The translations under genes were made by a program, and so were the position numbers. A DNA stretch of 64,000 nucleotides. Origin: Streptomyces sp. DG2A-72. Its GTDB lineage: Bacteria > Actinomycetota > Actinomycetes > Streptomycetales > Streptomycetaceae. Of this stretch, positions 17,590 to 26,886 are shown one piece after another. The stretch covers positions 10,006,001-10,070,000 of the forward strand of contig NZ_JASTLC010000001.1 in NCBI RefSeq assembly GCF_030499575.1, written 5' to 3'. Below the pieces are notes generated by a model, which saw nothing but the letters and a program-made list of their open reading frames with translations, did not search any database and was not told the DNA's origin. The number at the start of each line of letters is the position of its first letter. Position 1 is the first letter of the stretch.

Positions 17590-18009
17590 TCACACTGCCG
17601 GGTCGCGCACCTGCGCCACGATGATCACGTTCCCGTACAAGTCGGCCAGGTGCAGCGACCGGCTGTCGGCGTCTTCCCGTTCGTTCCATACCCGCACCCC
17701 GTGCCCGAGCAGGTGTTCGCGGACCGTATCCAGGTCGGCGGTGTACAGGACGAGCAGAGGCTGACCGCCGCACTGCTTGCCGATCAGTTCGCGTTCCCGG
17801 TCGCTCGTGGCGGTCATGAGCCAGAGGCCGACCGCCTCCTGGCCGGGCACTCCGATATGCAAGTAGCGATAACCATCTGCCACCTGGTCGTGCAGGACAC
17901 AGAAACCGAGAGCGCCGCGGTAGAAGGCCAGGGCTGCATCGGGGTCGTCAACAAGGACAACAACACGGCCGAGCCCCAAGAGCAGGCTCTTTTCAGCATG
18001 AGGAGTCAT
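17590..18009 (-). CDS. VOC-family protein, cargo of element 1
   Basis: 139-residue vicinal-oxygen-chelate protein: LGRVVVLVDDPDAALAFYRG at the N-terminus, YRYLHIGVPGQEAVGLWL, and the C-terminal half with VREHLLGHGVRVWNERED and LADLYGNVIIVAQV. Related to glyoxalase/bleomycin-resistance proteins. ATG 18009 was chosen because upstream sequence runs into the element's inverted repeat. It sits inside the 25-bp repeats of composite element 1, facing the transposases, exactly where element 2 carries a different gene. Confidence 0.85.
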   Translation of the reverse strand: MTPHAEKSLLLGLGRVVVLVDDPDAALAFYRGALGFCVLHDQVADGYRYLHIGVPGQEAVGLWLMTATSDRERELIGKQCGGQPLLVLYTADLDTVREHLLGHGVRVWNEREDADSRSLHLADLYGNVIIVAQVRDPAV

Positions 18010-18108
18010 GATCGGCACCCTAGACCGGGCCACTGACAGCAAGCCGAACCACTCGGGACGCCTACAGTCGGAGCGGGGCAAGATCGACTTTCGCAACAGG
18101 CCCCTTCC

Positions 18109-19228
18109 GAGTCAGGAATTCTGTTCAGATATGTAGGGTTGCGGGGTGGCGCGTACTGGGCGGCCGAAGGCCGAGTTGATCCTGTCGGACGAGGAACGGG
18201 CTGCGCTGGAGGGCTGGGTGCGGCGCCGTTCCACCCCGCAGGCGTGGGCTCTGCGGTGCCGGATTATCCTGGCCTTGCGCGAGCGGGGCGTCGAACAAGG
18301 ACGTGGCCGCTCAGCTCGGTTCGACGCCGCATGCGGTGGGCCGGTGGCGGGCGCGGTTCGTCGAGCACCGGATCGCTGGCCTGGGTGACATGCCACGGTC
18401 GGGCGGGCCCAGGACGGTCACCGACGAGCAGGTAGCCGCCGTGGTGACCAGGACGCTGGAGAGCACGCCGAAGAACGCGACGCACTGGTCAACTCGGGCG
18501 ATGGCCAAGGAGATGGGCCTGTCGCAGTCGACCGTGTCGCGGATCTGGCGGGCCTTCGGCCTGCAGCCGCACTGCACGGAGACCTTCAAGCTGTCGACGG
18601 ACCCGTACTTCGTCGACAAGGTCCACGACGTCGTTGGCCTGTATCTGGACCCGCCCGAGCGGGCCTTGGTGTTCTGCGTCGACGAGAAGTCACAGATCCA
18701 GGCGCTGGACCGCTCCCAGCCGGTGCTGCCGATGATGCCGGGCGTCCCGCAGCGGGTCACCCACGACTACGTGCGCGCCGGCACCCCCACACTCTTCGCC
18801 GCACTCGAGGTAGCCACGGGGAAGGTGATCGGCTCCCTGCACCGCCGGCACCGGGCCGAGGAGTTCAAGAAGTTCCTTATCAAGCTGGACCAGGAGGTTC
18901 CGAAGGGTCTGGACGTCCACCTGGTCCTGGACAACTACGCCACCCACAAAACCCCGGCCATCAAGGCCTGGCTGCTGGCCCGCCCCCGCTTCCACCTGCA
19001 CTTCACACCCACCGGGTCGTCCTGGCTCAACTTGGTGGAACGCTGGTTCGCAGAGCTGACCAACAAGCAGATACGACGAGGCGTCCACCGATCCGTGCAA
19101 GCTCTGGAGAAGGACATCCGCAACTGGATCGCCGCATGGAACACCGACCCCAAGCCCTACATCTGGACGAAGACCGCAGACCAGATCCTCGAACGCCTCG
19201 CCAGCTATCTGAACAGAATTCCTGACTC
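18109..19228 (+). mobile_element. IS630-family insertion sequence
   Basis: Inverted ends GAGTCAGGAATTCTGTTCAG at 18109 and its inverse ending 19228, about 22 bp perfect. It starts only five bases after the right repeat of composite element 1. The transposase stop (19238) lies just outside the right end. I could not settle the TA target duplication typical of this family. Confidence 0.8.
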
Positions 19229-19238
19229 AGAAGACTAG
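18146..19238 (+). pseudogene. IS630-family transposase in two frames
   Basis: The N-terminal helix-turn-helix part (GRPKAELILSDEERAALEGW, then ALRCRIILALRERGV) is in one frame. From about 18290 the +1 frame continues SNKDVAAQLGSTPHAVGRW and runs to the end. The catalytic DDE residues are in the second part: Asp in FCVDEKSQIQ, Asp in LVLDNYATHK, Glu in SSWLNLVERWFAEL. The shift fits loss of two bases; programmed frameshifting is known in some IS630 elements, but I see no clear slippery site. Confidence 0.8.
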
Positions 19239-20125
19239 TTCCGCTCGGGAAGGCGCAGCTTTCCATCGCCGACCAGGCAGACTCCGCCGCCCACCTGGAT
19301 CGATGTAGGCCGATCGGACTCGACTACAGCCACCGCCAACAGCGTTGAGGGACGCCCGACGGCCTCCCCCTGGCTCAGGGTGATCTGTGCCCCGGAGGCA
19401 AGATGTCCATGGCGTACAAGGTGCGCGGCGAGCGGTCCGGCCGCCGAGCCACATGCAGGATCCTCGGGGACTCGGCCGTACGGGCTGAACATGCGGGTCA
19501 CTGCTGTGTTCGGTCCGGTGAGGGCGAGGACATTGATGCGGCTGCTGACTGCGGCTTCGCCCAATGCGGGGAAGTTGGGCACGATGCCACGTACCGTTTC
19601 GGGGTCGTCGGCCACGACATACACATGGGGAATCCCGGCGTCGTAGCGCGTAATGGGCAGCACGCTCGTCTTCAGCCCGAGGACGTCCAGGAGCCGCGCG
19701 GCCTGTTCCCGGGGAACGGTCTCCACCTGCGGCAGCGGCTGGTCCATCCAGCCGGTGAACCGTTCGCCGCCGTGGCGCCGGACTGTCACGGGGACTATGC
19801 CCACGTTCGTCTCGATCCGCAGCGCGACCTCGTCGTCGGCTCGCTGACACGCGAGGATCGCAGCCGTGCCCAACAGCGGATGGCCGGCAAAATCGATCTC
19901 GGTCATGGTGGAGTACAACCTCACGCGGGCGTCCACCGCGGGGTGCTGAGCGGGGAGGAGGAAGACCGTCTCGCTCAGGTTCATCTCCAACGCGATCGCC
20001 TGCATCAGATCGCTGTTGAGCGGGGCGTTTGTCTCGGCGAACACCGCGAGCTGGTTGCCGCCGAGGAAGGTCTCGGTGAAGACATCGGCAAGGTCATAGG
20101 GCAGTGACAGCACGGGAATCTCCAT
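19235..20125 (-). CDS. PhzF-family phenazine biosynthesis-like protein
   Basis: 296 residues, the family's usual length. PhzF-like proteins are isomerases or epimerases with a diaminopimelate-epimerase fold. Signatures: ADVFTETFLGGNQLAVF (FxGNPxAV type), the catalytic-Glu region MNLSETVFLL, DFAGHPLLGTA (AGHPTxGTA), and PEDPACGSAAGPLAAHL. ATG 20125 matches the family start. The frame stays open upstream with an in-frame ATG at 20386 and protein-like sequence (LECDALIDAFEERLREFDRH), so an 87-residue N-terminal extension is possible. The stop abuts the IS630 end. Confidence 0.88.
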   Translation of the reverse strand: MEIPVLSLPYDLADVFTETFLGGNQLAVFAETNAPLNSDLMQAIALEMNLSETVFLLPAQHPAVDARVRLYSTMTEIDFAGHPLLGTAAILACQRADDEVALRIETNVGIVPVTVRRHGGERFTGWMDQPLPQVETVPREQAARLLDVLGLKTSVLPITRYDAGIPHVYVVADDPETVRGIVPNFPALGEAAVSSRINVLALTGPNTAVTRMFSPYGRVPEDPACGSAAGPLAAHLVRHGHLASGAQITLSQGEAVGRPSTLLAVAVVESDRPTSIQVGGGVCLVGDGKLRLPERN

Positions 20126-20721
20126 ACGGTCGAAGGACCAGGTCGGTGGCCTACGCCGCAGCCTGGGGTTCGCCTGATCGCCCGTGACATCGCGCACCGC
20201 GGCCAGGGCGTGCCGATCGAATTCCCGAAGCCGCTCCTCGAAGGCGTCGATCAGCGCATCGCACTCCAACTCGGTGGGCCGAGTTTCCCGAGCAGCGCTG
20301 GACAGCAGATGCTGGATGGCCGGGATCATCTTGTTGGTGCTGGCGATGATGTACGGATTTGTAGGTTCCCATTCCGAATGGCCCATTCCGATGCAGTGAC
20401 CAGGAGGTTTCACTCTGTCTCGTTCGCGGCCATGGCATTCCGTCTCACGATCTTGACCCTTGGGCACTGCCCATGGACTCCTCGGAGGTTTCAGGCTCCC
20501 GTCTGCCGTCATGCCCGCCGGGAACGACTTCAAGTCTGGGAACTGGCCGACATGCACCGGGTATCCGAGCCCGGCACGGCAGGGACCGACCCTTCTTCTC
20601 TCCGTTCCGGTAGAAGCCCTTTGTGTACTCCTCCCGGGCCCCCTCCGCCTCGTCCGCGAACTTGAGTGGTCCGGCCGAGGTGATGAGGGCAGCCTCAGGC
20701 ATTGATGGTCCGGTGCAGATG

Positions 20722-21528
20722 TCACGTGTGCGTTCTGGAAACGGAGTTCTTCAGCGGGACGGCGGTCGTGCGGTCGAGGAACCGCCGCAGCCCGGTCCGC
20801 ACGCCGTCAGTGGGCACGGTGGCGGCGAAGCAGGCCGCCTCGACCGCAAGTCCTTCGTCGACGGGTAGGTTGATGCCGCGGGTGACCGCGCGCAGGCAGG
20901 CCGCTACGGCCGTCGGCGCGTGCCGGATGATCCGGTCGGCCAGGTCCCGTGCGGCGTCGAGGAGTTCGTCGCCAGGTACGACGGCGTTGACGAGCCCGAT
21001 CTCCGCAGCCCGCGCGGCCGGGATCGGGTCGCCGGTGAGGATCATCTCAAGGCCGCGTTTGCGGCCGACGTGCCGCGGCAGCCGCTGGGATCCACCGAAG
21101 GGCGGTGGGAAACCGAGGGAGATCTCGGGCTTGGCGAACATGGCGTGCTCGGCGGCGATCGCCAGGGGAGCGGCCTCCGTGATCTCGCAACCACCGCCGT
21201 ACGCCAGCCCGTTGACGGCGACGATCACAGGCTTGGGGAATTCCTCGATCCGCCGGGTCAGCGCGTGTCCCCGTCGGACGATCTCGCGCAGGGCGCGCTC
21301 GGGCCCGCCGGCGATGCTCCCCGCCAGAGACGGAATGTCCGCTCCCGCACTGAACGCCCTGCGCCCGGCGCCGGTCAGGACGATCGCCCGGACGGAGTCG
21401 TCGGAGTCGAGGCGGTCAAGGCCCGCGAGCAACGCGTCGATCGTCGGGTAGTCGAGGGCGTTGAGCTTGTGTTCCCGGTCGATGGTGATGGTGACGACGT
21501 GCTCGTCCCGGTCGATGTGTACGGTCAT
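20722..21528 (-). CDS. Enoyl-CoA hydratase/isomerase family protein
   Basis: 268-residue crotonase. It has the oxyanion-hole motif AFSAGADIPSL, GLAYGGGCEITEAAPLAIAA, EISLGFPPPFGGSQRLPR and the C-terminal membrane-of-trimer helix RTGLRRFLDRTTA. One acidic residue position that is Glu in classical hydratases can be seen in GGGCEI. Likely acts on an acyl-CoA in the cytoplasm. Divergently transcribed from the MocR regulator at 21632, whose operator-like repeats lie between them, so it may be that regulator's target. The open frame to 20125 separates it from PhzF by ~200 bases. Confidence 0.9.
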   Translation of the reverse strand: MTVHIDRDEHVVTITIDREHKLNALDYPTIDALLAGLDRLDSDDSVRAIVLTGAGRRAFSAGADIPSLAGSIAGGPERALREIVRRGHALTRRIEEFPKPVIVAVNGLAYGGGCEITEAAPLAIAAEHAMFAKPEISLGFPPPFGGSQRLPRHVGRKRGLEMILTGDPIPAARAAEIGLVNAVVPGDELLDAARDLADRIIRHAPTAVAACLRAVTRGINLPVDEGLAVEAACFAATVPTDGVRTGLRRFLDRTTAVPLKNSVSRTHT

Positions 21529-21552
21529 GCCACCTGCTCCGTTCCGCCTGGG

Positions 21553-21588
21553 CTAGGACGCATCGAGGCTAGGAGCCGTACCCTAGGA
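21553..21588. promoter_or_regulatory. Three CTAGGA repeats in a divergent promoter region
   Basis: CTAGGA occurs at 21553, 21569 and 21583 (16- and 14-base spacing) between the divergent enoyl-CoA hydratase and MocR starts. MocR regulators commonly bind direct repeats in such positions. Candidate operator. Confidence 0.45.
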
Positions 21589-21631
21589 CGATCCATTAAT
21601 TGTCCTGGATACAGATGGATGCAGGTGCCAC

Positions 21632-22966
21632 ATGCGGCCACCGTCCTACAAGGCCATCGTCGACGAGTTCGCCGCGTCGATCAGGTCCGGCGCGCTCCCG
21701 GCGGGCACCCGGCTCCCGACGCACCGCGCTCTCACCCGCGAACGGCGGATCGCACTGGCCACGGCCACCCGGGTCTACGCCGAACTCGCCGCCATGGGCC
21801 TGGTGGTGGGAGAACCGGGGCGCGGGACATTCGTGCGGGTGCAGTCCGGCTACGACGGCCTTGAACCGTCACGCGCCCTGCCGGTGCCGCGGATCGCGGA
21901 CCTGTCGTTCAACCAGCCGCTGGGCGAAGGCCAGGCCGACCGACTGCGGCAGGCGCTGCGTGCGCTGTCCGTCTCGGGTGAGGTCGAGGCGCTGCTCCGC
22001 CAGGACCCGCCGGGCGGGCGCCTGCACGAGCGGGCGGTCGTGGCCACCTACCTGCTGGAGCGAGGGATCGACACAGCGCCGGCGAACGTCCTGCTCACCA
22101 GCGGCGCCCAGCAGGTACTCGATGCCGTGCTGCGCTCCCTCACCCGGCCCGGTGACGTCCTGGCGGTCGACGCACTCAGCTACCCCGGCATCAAGCTGTT
22201 CGCCTCGGCCCACAGGCTCGATCTGGCCCCGATCCCGGTCACGGAAACGGGGCCCGACCTCGCCGTGCTCGAGCGCCTGTGCCGCACACGCCCCGTCCGC
22301 GCGATCTATGCGATCCCCACCCTGCACAACCCGCTCGGCTGGGTCCTCGACCGGGAACAGCGCGACCGCCTTGTCACCATCGCCCGTTCACACGACTGCC
22401 TGATCGTCGAGGACGGCACCTACGCGTTCCTCGCATCGTCACCGCCTCCTCCCCTCCGGGCCCTCGCCCCTGAACGCACCTGCTACGTTGCCGGACTGTC
22501 CAAGAACGCAGCCTCCGGCCTGCGATTCGGCTTCGCCGTGCTGCCCGGCCCTCACGTGGAGACTGTTGCCAGGAGCCTTCGCCTGGCGGCCTGGGGCGCT
22601 CCGGGACTCATCACCGCGCTCGCCATCGGCTGGCTGGCTGACGGCACCATTGCCCGCTGGGAGGAGGAGCGCCGAGGCGACGCGGCCGCCCGGCAGGACA
22701 TCGCCCGCGCCGTACTCGACGGCATGCACCTCACGGCACATCCCGTCTCCTACATGGTCTGGCTCGGCCTGGAGCCGCACCAGCGCCCTGACCATGTCGC
22801 AGCTCTACTCGCCAACGCAGGCATCCTCGTGTCCACCGCAGACGCCTTCGCCACCGGCCCTCACCGCCCCCGAGCACTCCGACTGGCGCTCGCCACACCA
22901 CCCCGGGACCAGCTCGCGACCGTGTTGCAGCGCCTGAAGGACGTGCTCGATGCGATCCCACCGTGA
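21632..22966 (+). CDS. MocR/PdxR-type regulator (GntR wHTH plus aminotransferase-like domain)
   Basis: 444 residues. The N-terminal GntR winged helix (YKAIVDEFAASIRSGALPAG, then RRIALATATRVYAELAAMGL and GEPGRGTFVR) joins a fold-type I aminotransferase domain, with LLTSGAQQVLDAVLRSLTRP, IPTLHNPLGW, DGTYAFL and the PLP lysine in VAGLSKNAASGLRFGF. Such regulators sense PLP or its adduct and usually control a neighbouring divergent gene. Not known to be catalytic. The start follows repeats CTAGGA within 50-80 bases. Confidence 0.92.
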   Translation: MRPPSYKAIVDEFAASIRSGALPAGTRLPTHRALTRERRIALATATRVYAELAAMGLVVGEPGRGTFVRVQSGYDGLEPSRALPVPRIADLSFNQPLGEGQADRLRQALRALSVSGEVEALLRQDPPGGRLHERAVVATYLLERGIDTAPANVLLTSGAQQVLDAVLRSLTRPGDVLAVDALSYPGIKLFASAHRLDLAPIPVTETGPDLAVLERLCRTRPVRAIYAIPTLHNPLGWVLDREQRDRLVTIARSHDCLIVEDGTYAFLASSPPPPLRALAPERTCYVAGLSKNAASGLRFGFAVLPGPHVETVARSLRLAAWGAPGLITALAIGWLADGTIARWEEERRGDAAARQDIARAVLDGMHLTAHPVSYMVWLGLEPHQRPDHVAALLANAGILVSTADAFATGPHRPRALRLALATPPRDQLATVLQRLKDVLDAIPP

Positions 22967-22997
22967 CGGCCTGCTGGCTGCCCACCTCTAGGTATCC

Positions 22998-23087
22998 GAG
23001 CAGACGTGAGTTCGTCTCACCCCGCTGTCCTTTGGGCCGGACAGAGGCCACCGTCAATGAGAAAGGGACACGGGAAACACGAACCTG
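22998..23087. repeat. ~88-bp dispersed repeat, copy B
   Basis: Matches 8309-8397 at about 85% by eye. Copy B begins ~30 bases after the MocR stop, just as copy A begins ~30 bases after the KAS III stop. The rest of 22967-23401 contains no recognisable gene; it is the region between MocR and the IS110 gene and may hold the IS110 end. Confidence 0.6.
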
Positions 23088-23401
23088 ATATGTAGACGAT
23101 TTTGTCAAGTGGGCAGGAGTGTACGGGCTCGTCGGTGCGGGCCTGGGGGTGTCTGTGGGACCGGCGGGAGGCCGGTGGCGTGTCGTGCGTCGACGCGCGG
23201 TCAGCCTGATATCCGCGGGTTGGTTACCGCATGACCGGATGTTCGTCGGGGACGGAGCCTCCGGTCTACAGCCGAGCGTGGCCCGCCGGAGCGGGTGCTC
23301 ATAGGGTCCGCGGGCATCGTCCCTCGCGCTGGCACGTCCGGCCTCCCGCCGGCCGTTCTGTGGACCCTGCAGGGTCAGTCCATCACCGCCAGACTCCAGC
23401 A

Positions 23402-24457
23402 TCAGCCCGCCAGTTCGCGGGCCACCGCGACGGCGGCGACGTTGGTGTTCTTCCTGCGTGCCAGGAAGGACTCCCACCGCTGGTGAAGCCTCCGGTTTCC
23501 GAGGTCGGCCCGCTGCCGCACCGGCAGGGAGGCCAGTTCCATGCGACGGCGCAGGGTCACGCCCGGGCCGCGGTAGGGCTTGTAGTGCTGCCACGACGCC
23601 TCGACCAGCAGCCGCCTCGCGTGGCTGTTGCCGGTCTTGGTGATCGGCCCTTGGAAGCGGTTGGGGCCCGAGGAGTGTTCGCTGGGCACCAGGCCGAGGC
23701 AGGCGCCGATGGTCGCGCCGGTGAACCGGTGCCAGTCGCCGACTTCGACGGCCAGGCCGAGCGCGGAGAGTGTGTCGATGCCGCGCAGGCAGGCCAGGCG
23801 GCGCACGACCGGACACCATTCGGGGCGGGCGGCTGTGTCGGTGATGCGCTGGTCGAAGCGGTCGCGCATGGTCTCCAGGGCCAGGACCTCCTCGTATCCG
23901 TTGTCGAAGGCGAACTGGGTGTCCGCGTCGTCGAATCGCTGCTTGCGCAGCCACTCGTGGTGGATGTAGGTCCAGCCCGAGCCGCCGCGCCAGACCCGGC
24001 CCTGCCTCAGTAACAGCTTGGAGATCCGGTTGCGGGCCCGGGCCAGGTCCCGGCGCACGTCGTCGCGCCCTCGGACGAGATCCCGGGCGGCCTCCTCAGC
24101 CAGGGTCGGGACCCGTACCACCGGCAGCTCGTCCATCCGCAGCAGCTTGGCCAGTCGCTGGGCGTCCCGCTTGTCCGTCTTGATCCGGTCGCCTGCGGGT
24201 CGCTCCATCTTCGACGGGGCCGCCACCACGCAGCGGATGCCGATCCCGTTCAGGGCCCGGGCCAGCACGAACCCGGTCGGCCCGGCCTCATAGGCCACCG
24301 CCGTCGGCTGCGGCAGTGTGGCCACCCACGCCAGCACGTTGTGCGTCTCGGCATCGAGGCGCTCGCTATAGATCTCGCCCGTCTCGCCGTCCAGGGCCCA
24401 AGCCGTCGTGGTGCGGGCGTGGACATCCAGACCGACCGAAGTACGCTCGGAAAGCAT
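23402..24457 (-). CDS. IS110-family transposase, second type
   Basis: 351 residues, unlike the IS110 at 16401 in sequence. DEDD residues: Asp in SVGLDVHARTT, Glu in AVAYEAGPTGF, Asp pair in RIKTDKRDAQRLAKLLRMDE. The C-terminal domain has LACLRGIDTLSALGLAVEVG, GLVPSEHSSG and GPITKTGNSHARRLLVEASW with the conserved Ser. ATG 24457 has GGGAGG upstream and matches the family start MLSERTSVGLD; the upstream open extension is ignored. No target duplication expected. It may have cut the neighbouring two-TM gene. Confidence 0.9.
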   Translation of the reverse strand: MLSERTSVGLDVHARTTTAWALDGETGEIYSERLDAETHNVLAWVATLPQPTAVAYEAGPTGFVLARALNGIGIRCVVAAPSKMERPAGDRIKTDKRDAQRLAKLLRMDELPVVRVPTLAEEAARDLVRGRDDVRRDLARARNRISKLLLRQGRVWRGGSGWTYIHHEWLRKQRFDDADTQFAFDNGYEEVLALETMRDRFDQRITDTAARPEWCPVVRRLACLRGIDTLSALGLAVEVGDWHRFTGATIGACLGLVPSEHSSGPNRFQGPITKTGNSHARRLLVEASWQHYKPYRGPGVTLRRRMELASLPVRQRADLGNRRLHQRWESFLARRKNTNVAAVAVARELAG

Positions 24458-24575
24458 CCGGTGCCTCCCGGTAATTGCGGTACTACCCGCCACCGTGCTC
24501 ACCGGTGGGCAATCCGCGTCAACTTCCCTGCGGGGCATCGGTCTTCGGCGCGGCAACCGCCCCTCACCGACCAAC

Positions 24576-25148
24576 TCAGGACGGCCGCTTCATACGGTCT
24601 ACAGGATTCTTGTGCGCATCGAGCACGTCCGGCGCCGTGTGCAGCTTCTCGAGGAGCGCCCTGCGCTCGTCAACCGCGAGGCGGCTGCCCAACTGCCAGT
24701 GCGTCCGGACGCTCTGCACGATGTCCGTGACGGTGGCGGCGTACTGCCGGTAGGCCGCTGCGCGTACCTTCGCCGCACGCTGGCGGCCCGCCCTAGTCGT
24801 CAGGCGCAGCTGCTGCAGGTCGCTCACGTAAGGGGCGGCGCCCTGCAGCACCACGAACAGAACGATGCCAATGAGCACGGCAAACACCGACGGCATGCCG
24901 GCGAGCAGCATCACGGCCGAGAGGGCCACGGCACCGCAGCAGGTGATCAGATAGGAGGACGCCGAGATCTTCGGGCGAGCACCGGAGACCGGGGTACGTC
25001 TGACCAATCCTGAGAGCCGCAGGGGAGCGACCGGTGGCCGGTGCTCGGACGAGGGGGCGAGCAGTTCCACCATGTTCTGTCGGGTAATCTCCCGGTCCTC
25101 GGCGTCCCCGCCCTCGGCGCTCGTCAGCTGCTCAGCGACGTCATGCAT
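24576..25148 (-). CDS. Unrecognised protein with two adjacent transmembrane segments
   Basis: 190 residues. A polar N-terminal arm of ~65 residues is followed by two close hydrophobic segments (LITCCGAVALSAVMLLAGM and VFAVLIGIVLFVVLQGAAPY). A basic helical tail follows with RQRAAKVRAAAYRQYAATV. The layout recalls the N-terminus of type VII secretion EccC ATPases, but no ATPase follows and the similarity is weak. It ends 118 bases before the IS110 start, so it may be a truncation product. Confidence 0.5.
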   Translation of the reverse strand: MHDVAEQLTSAEGGDAEDREITRQNMVELLAPSSEHRPPVAPLRLSGLVRRTPVSGARPKISASSYLITCCGAVALSAVMLLAGMPSVFAVLIGIVLFVVLQGAAPYVSDLQQLRLTTRAGRQRAAKVRAAAYRQYAATVTDIVQSVRTHWQLGSRLAVDERRALLEKLHTAPDVLDAHKNPVDRMKRPS

Positions 25149-25815
25149 CAGCCGCGTGAGGCGGCTGCCGCCCTCCTCAACCGGGAGCTCCCACGCCGCC
25201 GCTCAGGTACCGCGGATCAGAGCCTCGGCAACCGTGGTGTCGGGGAGCTGAAGGGCCTTCAACGCTTCAACGGCAGCGTCGCACTCCCCGTGACTCGGCG
25301 ACCAACTGCCAACGGCGAGCTCGAACCTCAGCCGGACCATCCGTTCCGGGGCTTCACTAGGCGTCATGACGGCGCAGCCTAGGCGCCTCGATCACCGGGT
25401 GACCAGTGGAAGACGAAACCCGGCTACCGAGACCTGAAGATCAGCGATCCGGCGCTGTCGGATGGCCCGCCCGCCCACTACAAGTGGGGCCACTGAGAAG
25501 GCAAATCGGGACAAGATTCCGAGCTTTCCGAAGGTTCCAATATCTGACGCTTCCGTTATACGACGCGGCGAACTCGGCCCCCCTGAACAGCCGCCTGCGT
25601 GCCATCCCCCCGCGCCGGGCAACGCTGCACGTGGACACCCTGCACCTGCTGAACGTCCGTTTCACGATCGCCCCGGACACCGGCGGCTGGCGCATGACGT
25701 GGGAGCCGCTCGCCGAGATCACGCTCGGCGGCCAACTGCAGACCATCGCGCCCGCCCCTGTGGCGGCGGGAAGCGCAGGTCAACCTCATTTCGACGTGAT
25801 CGCCCTCTCAGGCCG
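25149..25815. other. Gap without a confident gene
   Basis: A plus-strand open frame at 25406-25846 contains protein-like sequence in its second half (RRATLHVDTLHLLNVRFTIA, then GGWRMTWEPLAEITLGGQLQ) but no ribosome site, and its end overlaps the PQQ dehydrogenase. It may be a relic. The rest shows nothing. Confidence 0.3.
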
Positions 25816-26886
25816 TCACGGGGTCACCCTGAGGATCAGGTCGTAGTCGGGGCCGGTGGTGCGGCCGTTGGTCAGCACCCACAGCGAGCCGTCCGGGGCC
25901 GCCGTTACGAGCCGTAGCCGGCCATATTGGCCGGTCAGCAACTGCTCGGGGGACGAGCCGTCGGTGGCGATCCGGTAGAGCCGCTCCCCGCGCAGGCAGG
26001 CGATCCAGATCCGGCCGTCGTGGTATGTCATCCCGCTGGGTGAGGCGTCGGCGGGTTTCCAGGTCGCTATCGGGTCCGTGAAGTCGGGCTCCCCACCGGT
26101 GCCTTCCACCTCGGGCCAGCCGTAGTTGGCGCCGGGTTCGACCTGGTTCAGCTCGTCGAGGTTGTGGTGGCCGAACTCGGAGACGTAGAGCCGGCCCTTT
26201 TCGTCCCAGGCGAGCCCCTGCGGGTCGCGGAACCCCCAGCTGTAAACCGGTGAGCCCTCGATCGGGTTGCCCGGTGCGGGCTTGCCCGTCGGCGTGATGC
26301 GCAGGATCTTGCCGCCCAGGTCGCCCCGATCCTGGGCCTTGGAACGGTCGTCCGCTTCCCCGGTGGTCACGTAGAGCATGCCGTCCGGGCCGAACCTGAT
26401 CCGCCCGCCATTGTGGATTTCACCGCTGGGGATACCGGTCAGGATCGGCTCGGGTGGAGCCGACGAGTCCAGCCGCAGCCGGCTCACCCGGCTGTCCTGT
26501 TCGGTGGTGTAGTAGACGTAGATCCAGCCGTCCCGTTCGTAGGAGGGGGAGACTGCCACCCCCTGCAGCCCGGCTTGTCTGACCGGCTCGGCGATCTCCC
26601 GGATCGTCCGGACCTCAGTGAGCTGCCCGTCCGGGGTGACCTTCCTCAGACGGCCGGACTCACGCTCGGTGACCAGCGCCGACCCGTCGGGGAGGAACGC
26701 CAGGTCGAACGGGTAGCGCAGCCCGCTCACGAGCGGCTCCACGGCCGCCGGTTTCGCCTCCGGAGCGTCGCGGACGGTCGGGCGGGCCCACCAGCCATAG
26801 AAGGAACCGTAGGAGTACACCCCGACGGCCGCCGCCGCTACCAGCAGGCCAGCAAAGCCAAGCACGAGTCCCCGTCGCCATCGCAC
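25816..26886 (-). CDS. PQQ-dependent sugar dehydrogenase (GSDH beta-propeller), membrane-anchored
   Basis: 356 residues. N-terminal signal/TM helix (RRGLVLGFAGLLVAAAAVGV), then a glucose/sorbosone dehydrogenase six-bladed propeller: LRYPFDLAFLPDGSALVTER, GLQGVAVSPSYERDGWIYVY, EIHNGGRIRFGPDGMLYVTT (catalytic His and PQQ/Ca-site residues), GGKILRITPTGKPAPGNP, SWGFRDPQGLAWDEKGRLYV and EFGHHNLDELNQVEPGANYG. Family members oxidise aldoses outside the membrane. The start at 26886 follows the family start, and a hairpin lies upstream. Confidence 0.9.
   Translation of the reverse strand: MRWRRGLVLGFAGLLVAAAAVGVYSYGSFYGWWARPTVRDAPEAKPAAVEPLVSGLRYPFDLAFLPDGSALVTERESGRLRKVTPDGQLTEVRTIREIAEPVRQAGLQGVAVSPSYERDGWIYVYYTTEQDSRVSRLRLDSSAPPEPILTGIPSGEIHNGGRIRFGPDGMLYVTTGEADDRSKAQDRGDLGGKILRITPTGKPAPGNPIEGSPVYSWGFRDPQGLAWDEKGRLYVSEFGHHNLDELNQVEPGANYGWPEVEGTGGEPDFTDPIATWKPADASPSGMTYHDGRIWIACLRGERLYRIATDGSSPEQLLTGQYGRLRLVTAAPDGSLWVLTNGRTTGPDYDLILRVTP

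Larger units (their letters stand above)
15313..18103 (+). mobile_element. Composite IS5+IS110 element 1 with VOC cargo
   Basis: Bounded by a perfect 25-bp inverted repeat, 15313-15337 (starting GGGCCTGTTGCGAAAG) and 18079-18103. Contents in order: IS5-family transposase (broken), intact IS110 transposase, VOC gene on the opposite strand. The IS5+IS110 half (15358 to ~17580) is almost the same as in element 2 (36867-39702), where a different cargo follows. The IS110 therefore joined the IS5 unit before the two elements separated. Confidence 0.8.

Noticed and set aside
24576..25148. Type VII secretion EccC
   Set aside because: Only the two-TM layout is similar. No FtsK-like ATPase, EsxA-like protein or other ESX gene is present.
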